A DNA stretch of 45,291 bases from Vibrio sinaloensis DSM 21326. GTDB lineage: Bacteria > Pseudomonadota > Gammaproteobacteria > Enterobacterales > Vibrionaceae. The stretch is taken from assembly GCF_000189275.1 (NCBI RefSeq), contig NZ_AEVT01000080.1:1-45291 (forward strand). Direction: 5' to 3'. Both the position numbers and the translations under genes were made by a program. Numbering within the stretch: position 1 is the first letter of the stretch; every line of letters starts with the position of its first letter. Positions 17,979 to 25,994 of this stretch are shown here, in pieces. Below the pieces are notes generated by a model, which did not search any database, was not told the origin of the DNA, and saw only the letters and a list, made by a program, of their open reading frames with translations.

Positions 17979-18410
17979 TTAAAACAGTGTCTGCTGCCTT
18001 TTTTCAGGCACTTGCTGAACTTCGCCGTAATCTCTTAGCTTGTTCATCTTTTGAATATCTAAACGAAGTTCTGTGACGTAGCTGTCTCCCACTTTATAGC
18101 TTCGAACAACTTCCGCACCACGAATAACACCATCCACAGCACCAGAGGTTAACTCAGTACCCAGTCTTTGGTCTTGTAGGTCAGCGCGACCACTTACACG
18201 CATACCATACACTTGCTCAGCAAGCTCTCGATACGCATCAATCTTAGAGGCACGCATAGCTCGCACTTGTTTCTCTTCTTCATTGCGACCTTTTTGTTCG
18301 CTAATGCTGGCATAACCAACAGCCGTTAGCCAGTCGTCTGCTCGCATCGTTCCTAAAGGTTGGCAACCAACCATAACGAGCGCGACGGCAAGCAAAAATA
18401 GCTTCTTCAT
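17979..18410 (-). CDS. flgP: Flagellar outer-membrane lipoprotein FlgP
   Basis: Lipoprotein needed for motility in V. cholerae; recent structural work places FlgP in outer disks around the polar motor. It has 143 residues. The N terminus MKKLFLLAVALVMVGC is a lipoprotein signal with Cys16. The body is an LPP20-like domain: DDWLTAVGYASIS, then ASKIDAYRELAEQVYGMRVS. I chose the ATG at 18410, which has AGGAG 5 bp upstream, over a GTG two codons earlier that overlaps that site. It starts just after the flgO stop (8-nt gap), so the two are coupled. Confidence 0.93.
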   Translation of the reverse strand: MKKLFLLAVALVMVGCQPLGTMRADDWLTAVGYASISEQKGRNEEEKQVRAMRASKIDAYRELAEQVYGMRVSGRADLQDQRLGTELTSGAVDGVIRGAEVVRSYKVGDSYVTELRLDIQKMNKLRDYGEVQQVPEKRQQTLF

Positions 18411-18418
18411 GTTCACTC

Positions 18419-19054
18419 CTATGGACGCAAGATTACGGTGTATGGTTGGGTAATCGTTGGGTCAGAACGAATTAATACACCATCTTGCGTACGAATGCTA
18501 TTGAGGGTATCAAGATCTCGACCGATACGATCGGCGGGCAGAAAACCCTGCGCAGTCGCTACAACGACTCTAGATTGCATCCCAACAACACGTGCATTCA
18601 CCAGTACACCGCCTTCTTGACGTAACATGGTTCCGGTCAGCACATACTGAATGTCTTGTTCTTGGGCAAGATCTTTCCAATCACGGCTAAAGGCAAAGTC
18701 ACCCTGATTCGTGACTTGAATCGACCCCGTGGTTTTAAAGTCGACAACTTTAAAACCACGGCGTTGGAACTGATGTATAAATCCTTCCGAAACCGAGTTG
18801 CCTAACCAGTTGGTCGCATCCATATTTTGCAAATCAACAAACGAGGTCACGGCAATAGGAGTACGTGCCGAAACGCTCGTATTCGAGATCATTAGATCTT
18901 CAGTCATACTCTCGATAAAGAAGTCAAGAGTATGACGCGGACTCTCCATCAACATAAACTGAGAGCCTGGGTAAGGTTCCTTACCATTATAAATTGGAGC
19001 ATAGGCACAAGCGGTGAGAAACACCACAGGCACTAGCGATAACCATTTCTTCAT
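18419..19054 (-). CDS. flgO: Flagellar outer-membrane lipoprotein FlgO
   Basis: Partner of FlgP and FlgT in the outer rings of the Vibrio flagellum, 211 residues. MKKWLSLVPVVFLTAC is a lipoprotein signal with Cys16. The FlgO domain follows (about 45-205), with PIAVTSFVDLQNMDATNWLG and VLTGTMLRQEGGVLVNARVV. The ATG at 19054 has GGAGA 7 bp upstream; a TTG two codons before it would be too close to that site. It is the first gene of flgO-flgP, divergent from flgT across 162 bp. Confidence 0.93.
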   Translation of the reverse strand: MKKWLSLVPVVFLTACAYAPIYNGKEPYPGSQFMLMESPRHTLDFFIESMTEDLMISNTSVSARTPIAVTSFVDLQNMDATNWLGNSVSEGFIHQFQRRGFKVVDFKTTGSIQVTNQGDFAFSRDWKDLAQEQDIQYVLTGTMLRQEGGVLVNARVVGMQSRVVVATAQGFLPADRIGRDLDTLNSIRTQDGVLIRSDPTITQPYTVILRP

Positions 19055-19091
19055 TCTCAAATCTCCGATACATTAAGGCTCAAACGTTCGC

Positions 19092-19181
19092 AATCTTTAG
19101 CTCTCTCCTAAAAGTGGAACGCTCTTTGCTTTTCTAACTGTGCAACCATTTAGAAAGCACCACCAAAATTAGCTAAAGATT
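19092..19181. repeat. 11-bp inverted repeat flanking the flgT promoter
   Basis: AATCTTTAGCT at 19092-19102 and its exact reverse complement AGCTAAAGATT at 19171-19181 flank the sigma-54 site of flgT, 79 bp apart centre to centre. They lie in the divergent flgO/flgT control region and could be paired activator sites. Confidence 0.7.
19115..19130 (+). promoter_or_regulatory. Sigma-54 promoter of flgT
   Basis: TGGAACG-CTCT-TTGCT has exact GG-N10-GC spacing and a strong -12 box. The predicted start near 19141 leaves a leader of about 76 nt. Confidence 0.78.
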
Positions 19182-19216
19182 AACAAGCAAAAAACGAACC
19201 AACTTGGTAAACGGAT

Positions 19217-20350
19217 ATGAAAAGAATACTGCCACTATTTATAACAGCCCTCTATATCAGCCTCTTAAGCCATAAGGCACTAGCAGGTTGGTATGAAGTG
19301 ACCGGTAGCGCTACGGTAGTTTCATCCGAAGAAGTGGCACGAATCCACGCGCTGGAGGATGCGCTGTATAAGGCGGTAAGGTTTTCTGGTGCCGACATAG
19401 GCAGTATTTCCAATCTGCGCCCCTTACTAGAAAGTGACCGTAAAGAGTACCAGTTCAGTAACAGTGAGGTTCGCTATATCTTGGTGGACGAGCAAATTGT
19501 TCGCCGTGGCGTGATGGCAGTAAAAGCGCGCATCGATATTTACCCATCGGCAACAGGTTGCCACGTTGATCAATACAAGAAAACCTTCCTGGTCGGCAAT
19601 ATCGATGTTGAGTCTCCACAACAAGCGGTTATGGGACAGATCTACAGCATCGGTGATGACTTTGCTAATGTGATCAATCGTCAACTAGACCAAGAATCCG
19701 CTAACTTTGTGTCTGTTGGCACAACCGATTACGAGATTAACAAACGCTTTCCGGAGCGCCTGAAGATGATCGCAGAAGATACCGGAGCCCAGTACATTAT
19801 CGGAGGCAAGATCTCAGATCTAACGGCAACTATTGAGCAAAATTTACTGCGCGATGACGTCATAAACCGCCAATTTGCCCTTGAGATGACCGTTTTTGAC
19901 GGCAAAACAGGCAACGAGGTATATAACCGAAACTACCGTGAAGTGGCTCGCTGGCCTTTTCCTAAAACCAGCCAAGTCGATACCAAAAGCGCACGTTTCT
20001 GGGCGTCAACCTACGGCGACATGATGCTACGTATAAGCCGCAATATTATGCTTGATTTGGAGTCAGAGGTTTCTTGTAAGATCACTCTGCCTGAGGTTGT
20101 TGCTAAATGGGGCAATACTATCACGATGGATCTCGGCCGCGTGCATGGCGTCGAAGCAGGAGACAAACTGCAACTCTGGCATACTGGCTCCTTTATCGAT
20201 CAACGAGGCTTACCGCGCAATAAAGTGTCAGAAACCAATATTACGTTAACGGTCTCTCGCGTTTACGAAAATGAAGCAGAGCTAACTGTCGATCAATCAG
20301 AAATGGCGAGCAGTATCCAGATCGGTGATGTCATGCATAAGATACTTTAA
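19217..20350 (+). CDS. flgT: Flagellar H-ring protein FlgT
   Basis: Periplasmic protein that forms the H ring around the L/P rings and helps recruit the MotX/MotY T ring of the sodium-driven motor in Vibrio. It has 377 residues. The signal peptide ends near SHKALAGWYEV. The N-terminal domain (about 24-110) has GSATVVSSEEVARIHALEDA. The middle domain (about 115-270) has ARFWASTYGDMMLRISRN at its end. The C-terminal domain (about 285-377) includes ITMDLGRVHGVEAGDKLQLW. It is encoded alone on the plus strand, directly before a tRNA gene. Confidence 0.94.
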   Translation: MKRILPLFITALYISLLSHKALAGWYEVTGSATVVSSEEVARIHALEDALYKAVRFSGADIGSISNLRPLLESDRKEYQFSNSEVRYILVDEQIVRRGVMAVKARIDIYPSATGCHVDQYKKTFLVGNIDVESPQQAVMGQIYSIGDDFANVINRQLDQESANFVSVGTTDYEINKRFPERLKMIAEDTGAQYIIGGKISDLTATIEQNLLRDDVINRQFALEMTVFDGKTGNEVYNRNYREVARWPFPKTSQVDTKSARFWASTYGDMMLRISRNIMLDLESEVSCKITLPEVVAKWGNTITMDLGRVHGVEAGDKLQLWHTGSFIDQRGLPRNKVSETNITLTVSRVYENEAELTVDQSEMASSIQIGDVMHKIL

Positions 20351-20390
20351 ATCAATGTGTTGATGCGGGATAATCTCTTGCAATAACTTA

Positions 20391-20467
20391 GCTCCCGTGG
20401 CACAGCTGGATAGCGCGATCCCCTCCTAAGGGATAGGTCACAGGTTCGAATCCTGTCGGGAGCGCCA
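20391..20467 (+). tRNA. tRNA-Arg (anticodon CCU)
   Basis: A complete cloverleaf can be drawn: acceptor arms GCTCCCG (20391-20397) and CGGGAGC (20457-20463), anticodon stem ATCCC/GGGAT around the loop CTCCTAA with CCT at 20425-20427, T-loop GGTTCGAATCC, discriminator G and encoded CCA (20465-20467). It reads the rare arginine codon AGG. A possible -10 box GATAAT lies at 20369-20374. Confidence 0.96.
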
Positions 20468-20475
20468 TTTAATCG

Positions 20476-20512
20476 AGGCAGAAAGGTGATCCCCCTTCCT
20501 GCCTTTTTCTTT
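20476..20512 (+). terminator. Terminator of tRNA-Arg
   Basis: Arms AGGCAGaAAGG (20476-20486) and CCTTcCTGCCT (20494-20504), with one internal mismatch, are followed by TTTTTCTTTTCC. Confidence 0.8.
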
Positions 20513-20527
20513 TCCTGCTTCACCATC

Positions 20528-20556
20528 TTGGATGTTTCATCTAAAATAACTATTAA
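20528..20556 (+). promoter_or_regulatory. Possible sigma-70 promoter of the AP2-like gene
   Basis: TTGGAT (20528-20533) and TATTAA (20551-20556) are separated by 17 bp, in the terminator-to-gene gap. The leader would be only about 15 nt, and no clear Shine-Dalgarno site precedes the ATG at 20578. Confidence 0.4.
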
Positions 20557-20577
20557 TAAAGTTATCGATAACGTCCA

Positions 20578-21084
20578 ATGAAAAAGAGTAATTTGACGAC
20601 AAACACTGGTCATCGCTTTATATCTAAAGCAAAGACAGCGTTTAAAATTCACATACACACTCCCGATGATAAAGTCCTACATCGCTCCGTAGGCTATATT
20701 CGTATTGGTGAAAAAAAAGGCCTGCAGAAGGCGATCAAACTACGTAACCAATTAGGCTCAGAAATGTGGGGCAAGTTTTGGCGACGAATTCTCAAAGACC
20801 CTTATTTGATGACCCGGCTTCCTCACTCCGTCGAACCTAAGATCATTTTTAAACCTAGGCCAACCAAAGAGCATCCCGACGCGAAAGACGAGTGCTACAT
20901 TGCGGCTTGGCGAAACTATGATGAAAACGGCAAGCTGATTTACCGCAGCGTCGTGTGTTCAATAAAAAAACATGGTCGCTTAGCGGCATACAGCAAAACC
21001 AAAAAAGCGCTGCTAGATGCGAATAAGGAAAACCTAGAAATATTGGAGTTTATGGGGCGGCTTAACAGTATCGACTTGAAATAA
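20578..21084 (+). CDS. Small basic protein with two AP2-like repeats
   Basis: A 168-residue basic protein of unknown role. I see two related segments: residues about 22-60 (AFKIHIHTPDDKVLHRSVGY then IRIGEKKGLQKAIKLRNQLG) and about 106-149 (YIAAWRNYDENGKLIYRSV then CSIKKHGRLAAYSKTKKALL). Both have the pattern of three strands, a Lys-Gly turn and an amphipathic helix of AP2-type DNA-binding domains, which bacteria use in integrases and homing proteins. A joining segment (62-100) is rich in Arg, Lys and Pro. No catalytic domain is present. It stands alone between tRNA-Arg and a bidirectional terminator. DNA binding is an inference; I recall similar proteins of uncertain annotation in other Vibrio. 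Confidence 0.75.
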   Translation: MKKSNLTTNTGHRFISKAKTAFKIHIHTPDDKVLHRSVGYIRIGEKKGLQKAIKLRNQLGSEMWGKFWRRILKDPYLMTRLPHSVEPKIIFKPRPTKEHPDAKDECYIAAWRNYDENGKLIYRSVVCSIKKHGRLAAYSKTKKALLDANKENLEILEFMGRLNSIDLK

Positions 21085-21115
21085 AAAAGCCTTGGTCAAA
21101 TACCAAGGCTTTTTC
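21085..21115. terminator. Bidirectional terminator between the AP2-like gene and the first ompA
   Basis: A 9-bp stem AGCCTTGGT (21088-21096) and ACCAAGGCT (21102-21110) has A and T runs on both sides. It can end the plus-strand gene (stop 21084) and the minus-strand ompA (stop 21136). Confidence 0.88.
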
Positions 21116-21135
21116 ACATTAAACTGGGTCAGCAA

Positions 21136-22104
21136 TTATTTTGCTTCGTACTCGAATGCAGGTACTGTAATTTCTACACGACGGTTTTGTACGCGACCTT
21201 CTTTAGTTTCGTTAGAGGCGATTGGGTTATTTTCACCTTCACCACGAACAGTAATGCGTGAAGCATCGATACCTTCTGCTTGTAGAGCATCAGATACTGA
21301 CTGAGCACGCTTCTCAGAAAGCTTCTGGTTGTATGCCGCTGCGCCAGATGTATCCGTGTAGCCAACTACCTCAACGTTTGCTTGTGGGTATTCATTCATA
21401 AATACCACTAACTCGTTTAGGATTTGCTTGCTTTCAGGTTTTAGCTCAGTGCTGTTCAGTGCAAAGCTACCAGAATCAACAACTTTAGTCTCGAATGTCT
21501 TGATTACAGGCGTTACAACCACGACTTCTTCAACTACTGTCTCTTCAACTAGCTCTTCTTGAACTGGCTCTGGTGTTGGCTCATCGCTACCACCGAATTT
21601 AGTACGGAAACCTAGCGTGAATGAGTTTGCATGGAAACGAGTCGTATCAATGTCGATATTGTTGAAGTGCTGGTATTCAGCTTGTAGATCAATGTTTGCA
21701 AATAGGTTGTAGTTTAAACCTAAAGCACCGAATAGCGTTTCATCATCTTTGTCGCCATATTGAACGTAAGAAGCACCTGCTTTAACAAACAAGTCTAGAT
21801 CTTCGTTCATTGGGAATGACAAACGTGGCGCTAGAGTGTAAGCAGAAAAGCCCGCATCTTCATAGCCAGCACCTGTTGTTTTACCAAGTGTATCTAAGCC
21901 AAACTCGATCGCAACAAAATCATCGGCTTCATAACCTAGGAAAGAACCTAGCGCCCATGAATCTTCATCACAAGAGCTTGAAGAAGATGTACATAGGTTA
22001 TTTAACCAAGACACACCCGCTTTCGCACCTAAATAGAACTGAGCATTCGCCGACGCCGATGCTACTAGGAGAGTTGTTGAAATTACCGCTGCTAACTTTT
22101 TCAT
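21136..22104 (-). CDS. ompA: OmpA family outer-membrane protein (copy 1)
   Basis: Major outer-membrane protein that ties the membrane to peptidoglycan, 322 residues. Signal peptide ends SASANA. An eight-stranded barrel (about 20-180) is followed by a Pro/Glu/Val-rich hinge (about 183-205). The C-terminal OmpA-like domain (about 210-318) holds VVGYTDTSGAAAYNQKLSEK and SNETKEGRVQNRRVEI, with the peptidoglycan-binding Asp and Arg. A Cys pair (CTSSSSSC) in an early loop probably forms a disulfide. The start at 22104 gives a normal signal peptide; a longer frame upstream adds 13 unlikely residues. It is paralogous to the gene at 22336-23304. Confidence 0.93.
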   Translation of the reverse strand: MKKLAAVISTTLLVASASANAQFYLGAKAGVSWLNNLCTSSSSSCDEDSWALGSFLGYEADDFVAIEFGLDTLGKTTGAGYEDAGFSAYTLAPRLSFPMNEDLDLFVKAGASYVQYGDKDDETLFGALGLNYNLFANIDLQAEYQHFNNIDIDTTRFHANSFTLGFRTKFGGSDEPTPEPVQEELVEETVVEEVVVVTPVIKTFETKVVDSGSFALNSTELKPESKQILNELVVFMNEYPQANVEVVGYTDTSGAAAYNQKLSEKRAQSVSDALQAEGIDASRITVRGEGENNPIASNETKEGRVQNRRVEITVPAFEYEAK

Positions 22105-22278
22105 TATTATTTCCTTTATTGATATGCCAAATACCACCAGCACAATTTATAAGCCAAACTACAACAATTAGTTACAGTATGAACTGCGTGTAAGATTAAC
22201 CCTATAACTAAGTTAGTACAAATCTGACAGCGTTAAAAAAAATAATAAGCAAAGTTTCGGTTTTACTTCTCAAAAATA

Positions 22279-22310
22279 AGACAAAGCCCCAACCGAAGTT
22301 GAGGCTTTGA
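22279..22310 (-). terminator. Terminator of the second ompA copy
   Basis: An 11-bp stem (22283-22293 with 22298-22308, one G-U pair) closes a TTCG/CGAA tetraloop and sits 28 bp after the stop at 22336. On the minus strand TTTGTCTTA follows. It shows that the two ompA genes are separate transcription units. Confidence 0.75.
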
Positions 22311-22335
22311 TAACTGACGTTGTCGAGAGTTTATA

Positions 22336-23304
22336 TTATTGCTGCACTTGGTACTCAAATGCTGGAACAATAACTTCTACACGACGGTTCATTTCACGAC
22401 CTTCGCGAGTAGCATTTGAAGCAATAGGATCGTTCTCGCCTTCACCTTTTGCAGAGATACGTGAAGCGTCAACACCTTTAGCTTCTAGTGCAGCAGCTAC
22501 AGATTGAGCGCGTTTCTCAGAAATCATTTGGTTGTACGAAGCAGCACCTGATGTATCAGTGTAACCAATCACTTCAACCGTTGCTTGTGGGTACGTGTTT
22601 AGGAAATCTACTAGCTTATCAAGTTGAGAAGCACTTTCTGGGTTTAGCTCAGTGCTGTTTAGCTTGAAGCTGCCTGTACCTAGTTGTTGAGTTTCAAATG
22701 TTTTTGTTACAACAACTGGCTCAGCTGGCGCTTCAACGACTTCTTCAACCATTTCTTCAACGACTGGCTCTTCTACTGCTTCTTCGTGGCTACCGAATTT
22801 GTAGACGAAAGCTAGAGTCGCGCTGTCACCTTTTGCACGAACTAGGTCGTTGTTGATGTCTGTTAGCGTTTGGTATTCAAGACGAACAGCAATGTTTTCG
22901 TTTGAATCGAATTCCACACCTGCAGCACCTAGGTAAGAGTAATCTTCTTCGCTACCGTAGTTGACGAATGCGCCACCGAACTTACCGTATAGAGAGATTG
23001 CATCTGTAATTGGTAGGTTTAGCTTAGGCGCAAGTGTGTAAGCTTCTACTTTGTCGTTGTCTAGACCTTCGCCATCGAAGCGACCTAGGTAATCGTAACC
23101 AGCTTCAATAGATAGGAAGTCCCACATTTCGTAACCAGCAAATGCACCTAAAGTTGAAGATTCAGTGTCGCAGTCAACTGTAGTAGAAGTACATGCGTCA
23201 TCTAACCAAGATTTACCTGCTTTACCACCTACGTAGAATTCTGCCATTGATGGTGCTGAAGCAAGAAGAAGAGATGCTGAAATTACCGCTGCTAATTTTT
23301 TCAT
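22336..23304 (-). CDS. ompA: OmpA family outer-membrane protein (copy 2)
   Basis: Paralogue of the downstream gene, also 322 residues. Signal peptide MKKLAAVISASLLLASAPSMA, then a barrel of about 160 residues starting EFYVGGKAGKSWLDDACTS, a Glu/Val/Pro hinge (about 172-195), and an OmpA-like domain with VIGYTDTSGAASYNQMISEK and SNATREGREMNRRVEV. The two signal peptides and C-terminal domains are nearly the same; barrel loops differ, as expected for surface parts under phage or immune pressure. A loop Cys pair (CTSTTVDC) is kept. A large hairpin (23344-23394) lies in its leader. Confidence 0.94.
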   Translation of the reverse strand: MKKLAAVISASLLLASAPSMAEFYVGGKAGKSWLDDACTSTTVDCDTESSTLGAFAGYEMWDFLSIEAGYDYLGRFDGEGLDNDKVEAYTLAPKLNLPITDAISLYGKFGGAFVNYGSEEDYSYLGAAGVEFDSNENIAVRLEYQTLTDINNDLVRAKGDSATLAFVYKFGSHEEAVEEPVVEEMVEEVVEAPAEPVVVTKTFETQQLGTGSFKLNSTELNPESASQLDKLVDFLNTYPQATVEVIGYTDTSGAASYNQMISEKRAQSVAAALEAKGVDASRISAKGEGENDPIASNATREGREMNRRVEVIVPAFEYQVQQ

Positions 23305-23343
23305 TGATGATTCCTCAAAATCGTTGTCGTTAGAGTTACTCTA

Positions 23344-23394
23344 GGTGCTCATCGCCATTCGAGCTTTAATAAACTCGCATGGCGACAGAGCACC
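23344..23394 (-). promoter_or_regulatory. Long leader hairpin of the second ompA
   Basis: Three stacked helices: GGTGCTC/GAGCACC (344-350 and 388-394 after 23000), CGCCAT/ATGGCG (353-358 and 379-384), and CGAG/CTCG (360-363 and 374-377), around a 10-nt loop. It ends about 40 nt before the start codon. There is no U-run, so it is not a terminator. By analogy with E. coli ompA it may stabilise the mRNA or offer a small-RNA target. Confidence 0.6.
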
Positions 23395-23470
23395 CTAATG
23401 CACTTCCAATTGTGAGTTGTCCCTGTTCAAACTGGTTACTAAGCAGGAGCTCGTGTAACCGACGAGAGGC

Positions 23471-23476
23471 ACTATA
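23471..23476 (-). promoter_or_regulatory. Candidate -10 box of the second ompA
   Basis: Minus-strand TATAGT preceded by a T-rich region lacking a clear -35 hexamer. The start would be near 23464, giving a leader of about 160 nt that carries the hairpin at 23344-23394. Confidence 0.35.
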
Positions 23477-23553
23477 AACATTTTCCAAAGCGATAAAAGG
23501 GGGGATATGTCAACATATTGTCAGGGGAGTTTCAGCAAAACATCAGCAAAAAG

Positions 23554-23569
23554 CGTGACATCAGTCACA
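23554..23569. promoter_or_regulatory. CRP-like operator upstream of the second ompA
   Basis: On the minus strand TGTGA-CTGATG-TCACG matches the CRP core TGTGA-N6-TCACA at nine of ten positions. Its centre is about 97 bp upstream of the inferred ompA start. Regulation by cAMP-CRP is an inference. Confidence 0.45.
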
Positions 23570-23711
23570 CCAAGGGTTTGTTAGGGGATGAGCAATAGCA
23601 GAATAAAATCAACAATTTAGCAGTTAACCGGAACATTCTCACATATGAGACATAAATATGTACAGCCAATCCTACAAAAGATACCAATGATTCATGCTTA
23701 TTATATAAAGC

Positions 23712-23747
23712 AAAAAAAAACCGCAGCCTTCAGACTGCGGTTTTTTC
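23712..23747 (-). terminator. Terminator of gltX
   Basis: A stem AAAACCGCAG (23717-23726) and CTGCGGTTTT (23735-23744) is flanked by a 9-base A-run, which is a long U-run on the minus strand. It lies 13 bp after the gltX stop. Confidence 0.9.
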
Positions 23748-23759
23748 CATTAGTTCACT

Positions 23760-25187
23760 TTAAGCGTTAGCTTCTCGTTCAGCAATAAAAGCAAGAGCCA
23801 TCTTCATGCGCGCGATACAACGCTCTTGGCCGATAAGCTCCATTACCGCATCCACTGAAGGTGATTGACCACCACCAGTAACCGCAACGCGCAGTGGCAT
23901 ACCGATTTTGCCCATGCCGATTTCTAGCTCTTCACAAACAGCAGCAATAACACCGTCTTTAATATTTGCTGTTGTCCACTCTTCTAGTGCTTCTACTTTT
24001 GCAAGAGCAAGCTCTAACGGACCTTTAGCAACCCCGCGTAGATGCTTCTTAGCTGCGCCTGCTTCAAACTCAGAGAAATCTTCATAGAAGTAGCGGATCT
24101 GCTCAGCAAGTTCGACCAAGGTGTTGCAACGTTCACCCACCAGCTTGATCACTTCAGTGATTGCTGGACCGTTTTCAATGCTTAAGTTTTGGTTGTCTAG
24201 GTGCCACTGTAGGTATTCTGCTACGTACTCAGGCTCAGAAGTCTTAATGTAGTGGTTGTTCAACCAAAGCAGCTTCTCAGTGTTAAACGCTGACGCTGAC
24301 TTAGAAACGGCATTCAAAGAGAACAGGTCGATCATCTCTTGTTGAGAGAAGATCTCTTGATCGCCGTGAGACCAACCAAGACGCACTAGGTAATTGTTCA
24401 ATGCATTGGGTAAGTAACCTTCATCACGGTACTGCATAACAGATACCGCACCGTGGCGCTTCGAAAGTTTCGCACCGTCGTCACCTAAGATCATTGCACA
24501 GTGTGCAAACGTCGGTACTGGTGCACCCAATGCTTCGTAGATGTTGATTTGACGAGGCGTGTTATTGATGTGGTCTTCACCACGAACAACGTGCGTGATG
24601 CCCATATCCCAGTCATCGACTACGACAACGAAGTTGTACGTTGGCGCGCCGTCGGTTCGACGAATAATAAGGTCATCCAGTTGGCTGTTAGCGATTTCAA
24701 TACGACCACGAATTTGATCTTCAAAGACCACACTGCCTTCTTTCGGGTTACGGAAGCGAACTACAAACGCGTCACCTTCTTGTGCTGCAGCATTGGCAGC
24801 AACCACTTTAGGGTGGTTCGCGTCGTAACGTGGCATTTCTTTCGCCGCTTCTTGCTCTGCTCGAATTTCTTCAAGCAACTCTTTAGATGCATAACACTTG
24901 TATGCTTTATCTTCAGCAAGCAGCTTATCTACCATTTCGTTGTAACGATCAAAACGCTTTGATTGGAAGTAAGGACCTTCATCCCACTCTAGCCCCATCC
25001 ATTGCATACCTTCCAGAATCGCATCTACCGCTTCCTGAGAGTTGCGTTCTAAGTCGGTGTCTTCAATACGCAGAACGAATTCACCGCCTTGAGCTTTAGC
25101 GTAAAGCCATGAGTAGAGTGCAGTACGCGCACCACCAACGTGAAGGTAGCCTGTTGGGCTAGGAGCAAAACGAGTTTTAACCGTCAT
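23760..25187 (-). CDS. gltX: Glutamyl-tRNA synthetase
   Basis: Class I aminoacyl-tRNA synthetase that charges tRNA-Glu, 475 residues, the usual size. The HIGH-type signature is [14 protein letters not shown] (10-22, His16). The KMSKS-type loop is KLSKR (240-244). The middle holds the connective insertion (about 95-190) and the C-terminal part the all-helical anticodon-binding domain (about 310-475). The start [11 protein letters not shown] at 25187 fits the family; an ATG 11 codons upstream adds non-conserved residues. It is monocistronic, with a strong terminator. Confidence 0.97.
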   Translation of the reverse strand: MTVKTRFAPSPTGYLHVGGARTALYSWLYAKAQGGEFVLRIEDTDLERNSQEAVDAILEGMQWMGLEWDEGPYFQSKRFDRYNEMVDKLLAEDKAYKCYASKELLEEIRAEQEAAKEMPRYDANHPKVVAANAAAQEGDAFVVRFRNPKEGSVVFEDQIRGRIEIANSQLDDLIIRRTDGAPTYNFVVVVDDWDMGITHVVRGEDHINNTPRQINIYEALGAPVPTFAHCAMILGDDGAKLSKRHGAVSVMQYRDEGYLPNALNNYLVRLGWSHGDQEIFSQQEMIDLFSLNAVSKSASAFNTEKLLWLNNHYIKTSEPEYVAEYLQWHLDNQNLSIENGPAITEVIKLVGERCNTLVELAEQIRYFYEDFSEFEAGAAKKHLRGVAKGPLELALAKVEALEEWTTANIKDGVIAAVCEELEIGMGKIGMPLRVAVTGGGQSPSVDAVMELIGQERCIARMKMALAFIAEREANA

Positions 25188-25288
25188 GTATAAATACCTT
25201 GATTGTCTAAATGACTGCACTTCCCTCTTTTACTTCAGGACAGTGCCAAAATTGCGCGTTATTTTAGCACCGATATGCAAATCTACAA

Positions 25289-25924
25289 TCAATCGTTGAT
25301 ATGTTTTACTGCCCAAGAGATAAACTCCTGACGCTGGTCCGGTGTCATTGAAAGGAAATCGCTTTGCAGGGCAGTTTTCGTCATACCTTCTGCTTGAAGT
25401 TGTGGCTGACTAATCACTTTAGCCCCAGTCGTTTTTTTAGTCACAGAAGCGGTTGCAATCGCTGCTTTACCGCCAGCTTGATTATACCCTTGAAGCATTG
25501 CGTCATAATCTTTGATCAAGGAAAAGCTCTGGTCGTAAATTAGGTCGGTCATAATCTCAACATCTTGGCCATTGCTGGTCACTTTAATGCTCGGAGACTT
25601 CTCAAACTTAGTCACACCACGCTCATCACGGATTGCAAAAGGCGTTTCAAATAACAAGCTCTGATCATTAGCGGTAAACTTAGCCACAATAGGAACTGAG
25701 GTGAAGCGCTCCTTACCCCCATTTTTATCGATCAAAGCAGTCACTCGTAGTAACAACTGGTTGTCACCATTGGCTATTTTTAAATCCCCTTTGCCTTGCT
25801 TAGGCACCTCATTAATCGCTTGATTTACGGCTAAAACCTCAACTCGACTGTCAGTCAAAATTGTTACTTGAGCAGATACATTAAAGGCGACCAGTCCGCC
25901 AAGTAGTGCTAGCGCTTTTTTCAT
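25289..25924 (-). CDS. DUF2057 (YccT/CsgI-like) secreted protein
   Basis: A 211-residue exported protein with signal peptide MKKALALLGGLVAFNVSA and mature start QVTILTDSRVEVLAVN. The segment KGDLKIANGDNQLLLRVTAL is typical of DUF2057. The E. coli member YccT (renamed CsgI) inhibits curli subunit assembly; whether this one does so is unknown. No curli genes are in the window. It lies between the porin and gltX genes with a short gap (101 bp) to gltX and no clear terminator between, so read-through is possible. Confidence 0.85.
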   Translation of the reverse strand: MKKALALLGGLVAFNVSAQVTILTDSRVEVLAVNQAINEVPKQGKGDLKIANGDNQLLLRVTALIDKNGGKERFTSVPIVAKFTANDQSLLFETPFAIRDERGVTKFEKSPSIKVTSNGQDVEIMTDLIYDQSFSLIKDYDAMLQGYNQAGGKAAIATASVTKKTTGAKVISQPQLQAEGMTKTALQSDFLSMTPDQRQEFISWAVKHIND

Positions 25925-25952
25925 CGCTTAAACCTCTTACACTTAAAACACC

Positions 25953-25980
25953 AAAGGCGGATACACTATCCGCCTTATTA
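25953..25980 (-). terminator. Hairpin downstream of the porin gene
   Basis: A perfect 10-bp stem AAGGCGGATA (25954-25963) and TATCCGCCTT (25967-25976) lies 19 bp after the porin stop. On the minus strand it lacks a T-run (TTGGTG follows), so termination efficiency is uncertain; it could protect the mRNA 3' end instead. Confidence 0.55.
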
Positions 25981-25994
25981 TTAAACCATCAGAG

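Larger units (their letters stand above)
23305..23759. other. 455-bp region between gltX and the second ompA
   Basis: It holds the ompA leader hairpin, the candidate -10, the CRP-like site, and the gltX terminator (23712-23747). No coding frame of quality was found. The stretch 23580-23700 is AT-rich with no element I can name. Confidence 0.6.

Noticed and set aside
20347..20658. A 103-codon minus-strand frame covering tRNA-Arg
   Set aside because: It is a translation of the tRNA complement and its flanks, a familiar false gene product. The tRNA has a full cloverleaf and CCA end.
20391..21115. Possible genomic island at tRNA-Arg
   Set aside because: There is no integrase, no second copy of the tRNA 3' end in the window that I could find, and the next genes (ompA, gltX) are core. 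Only the AP2-like gene remains as a question.
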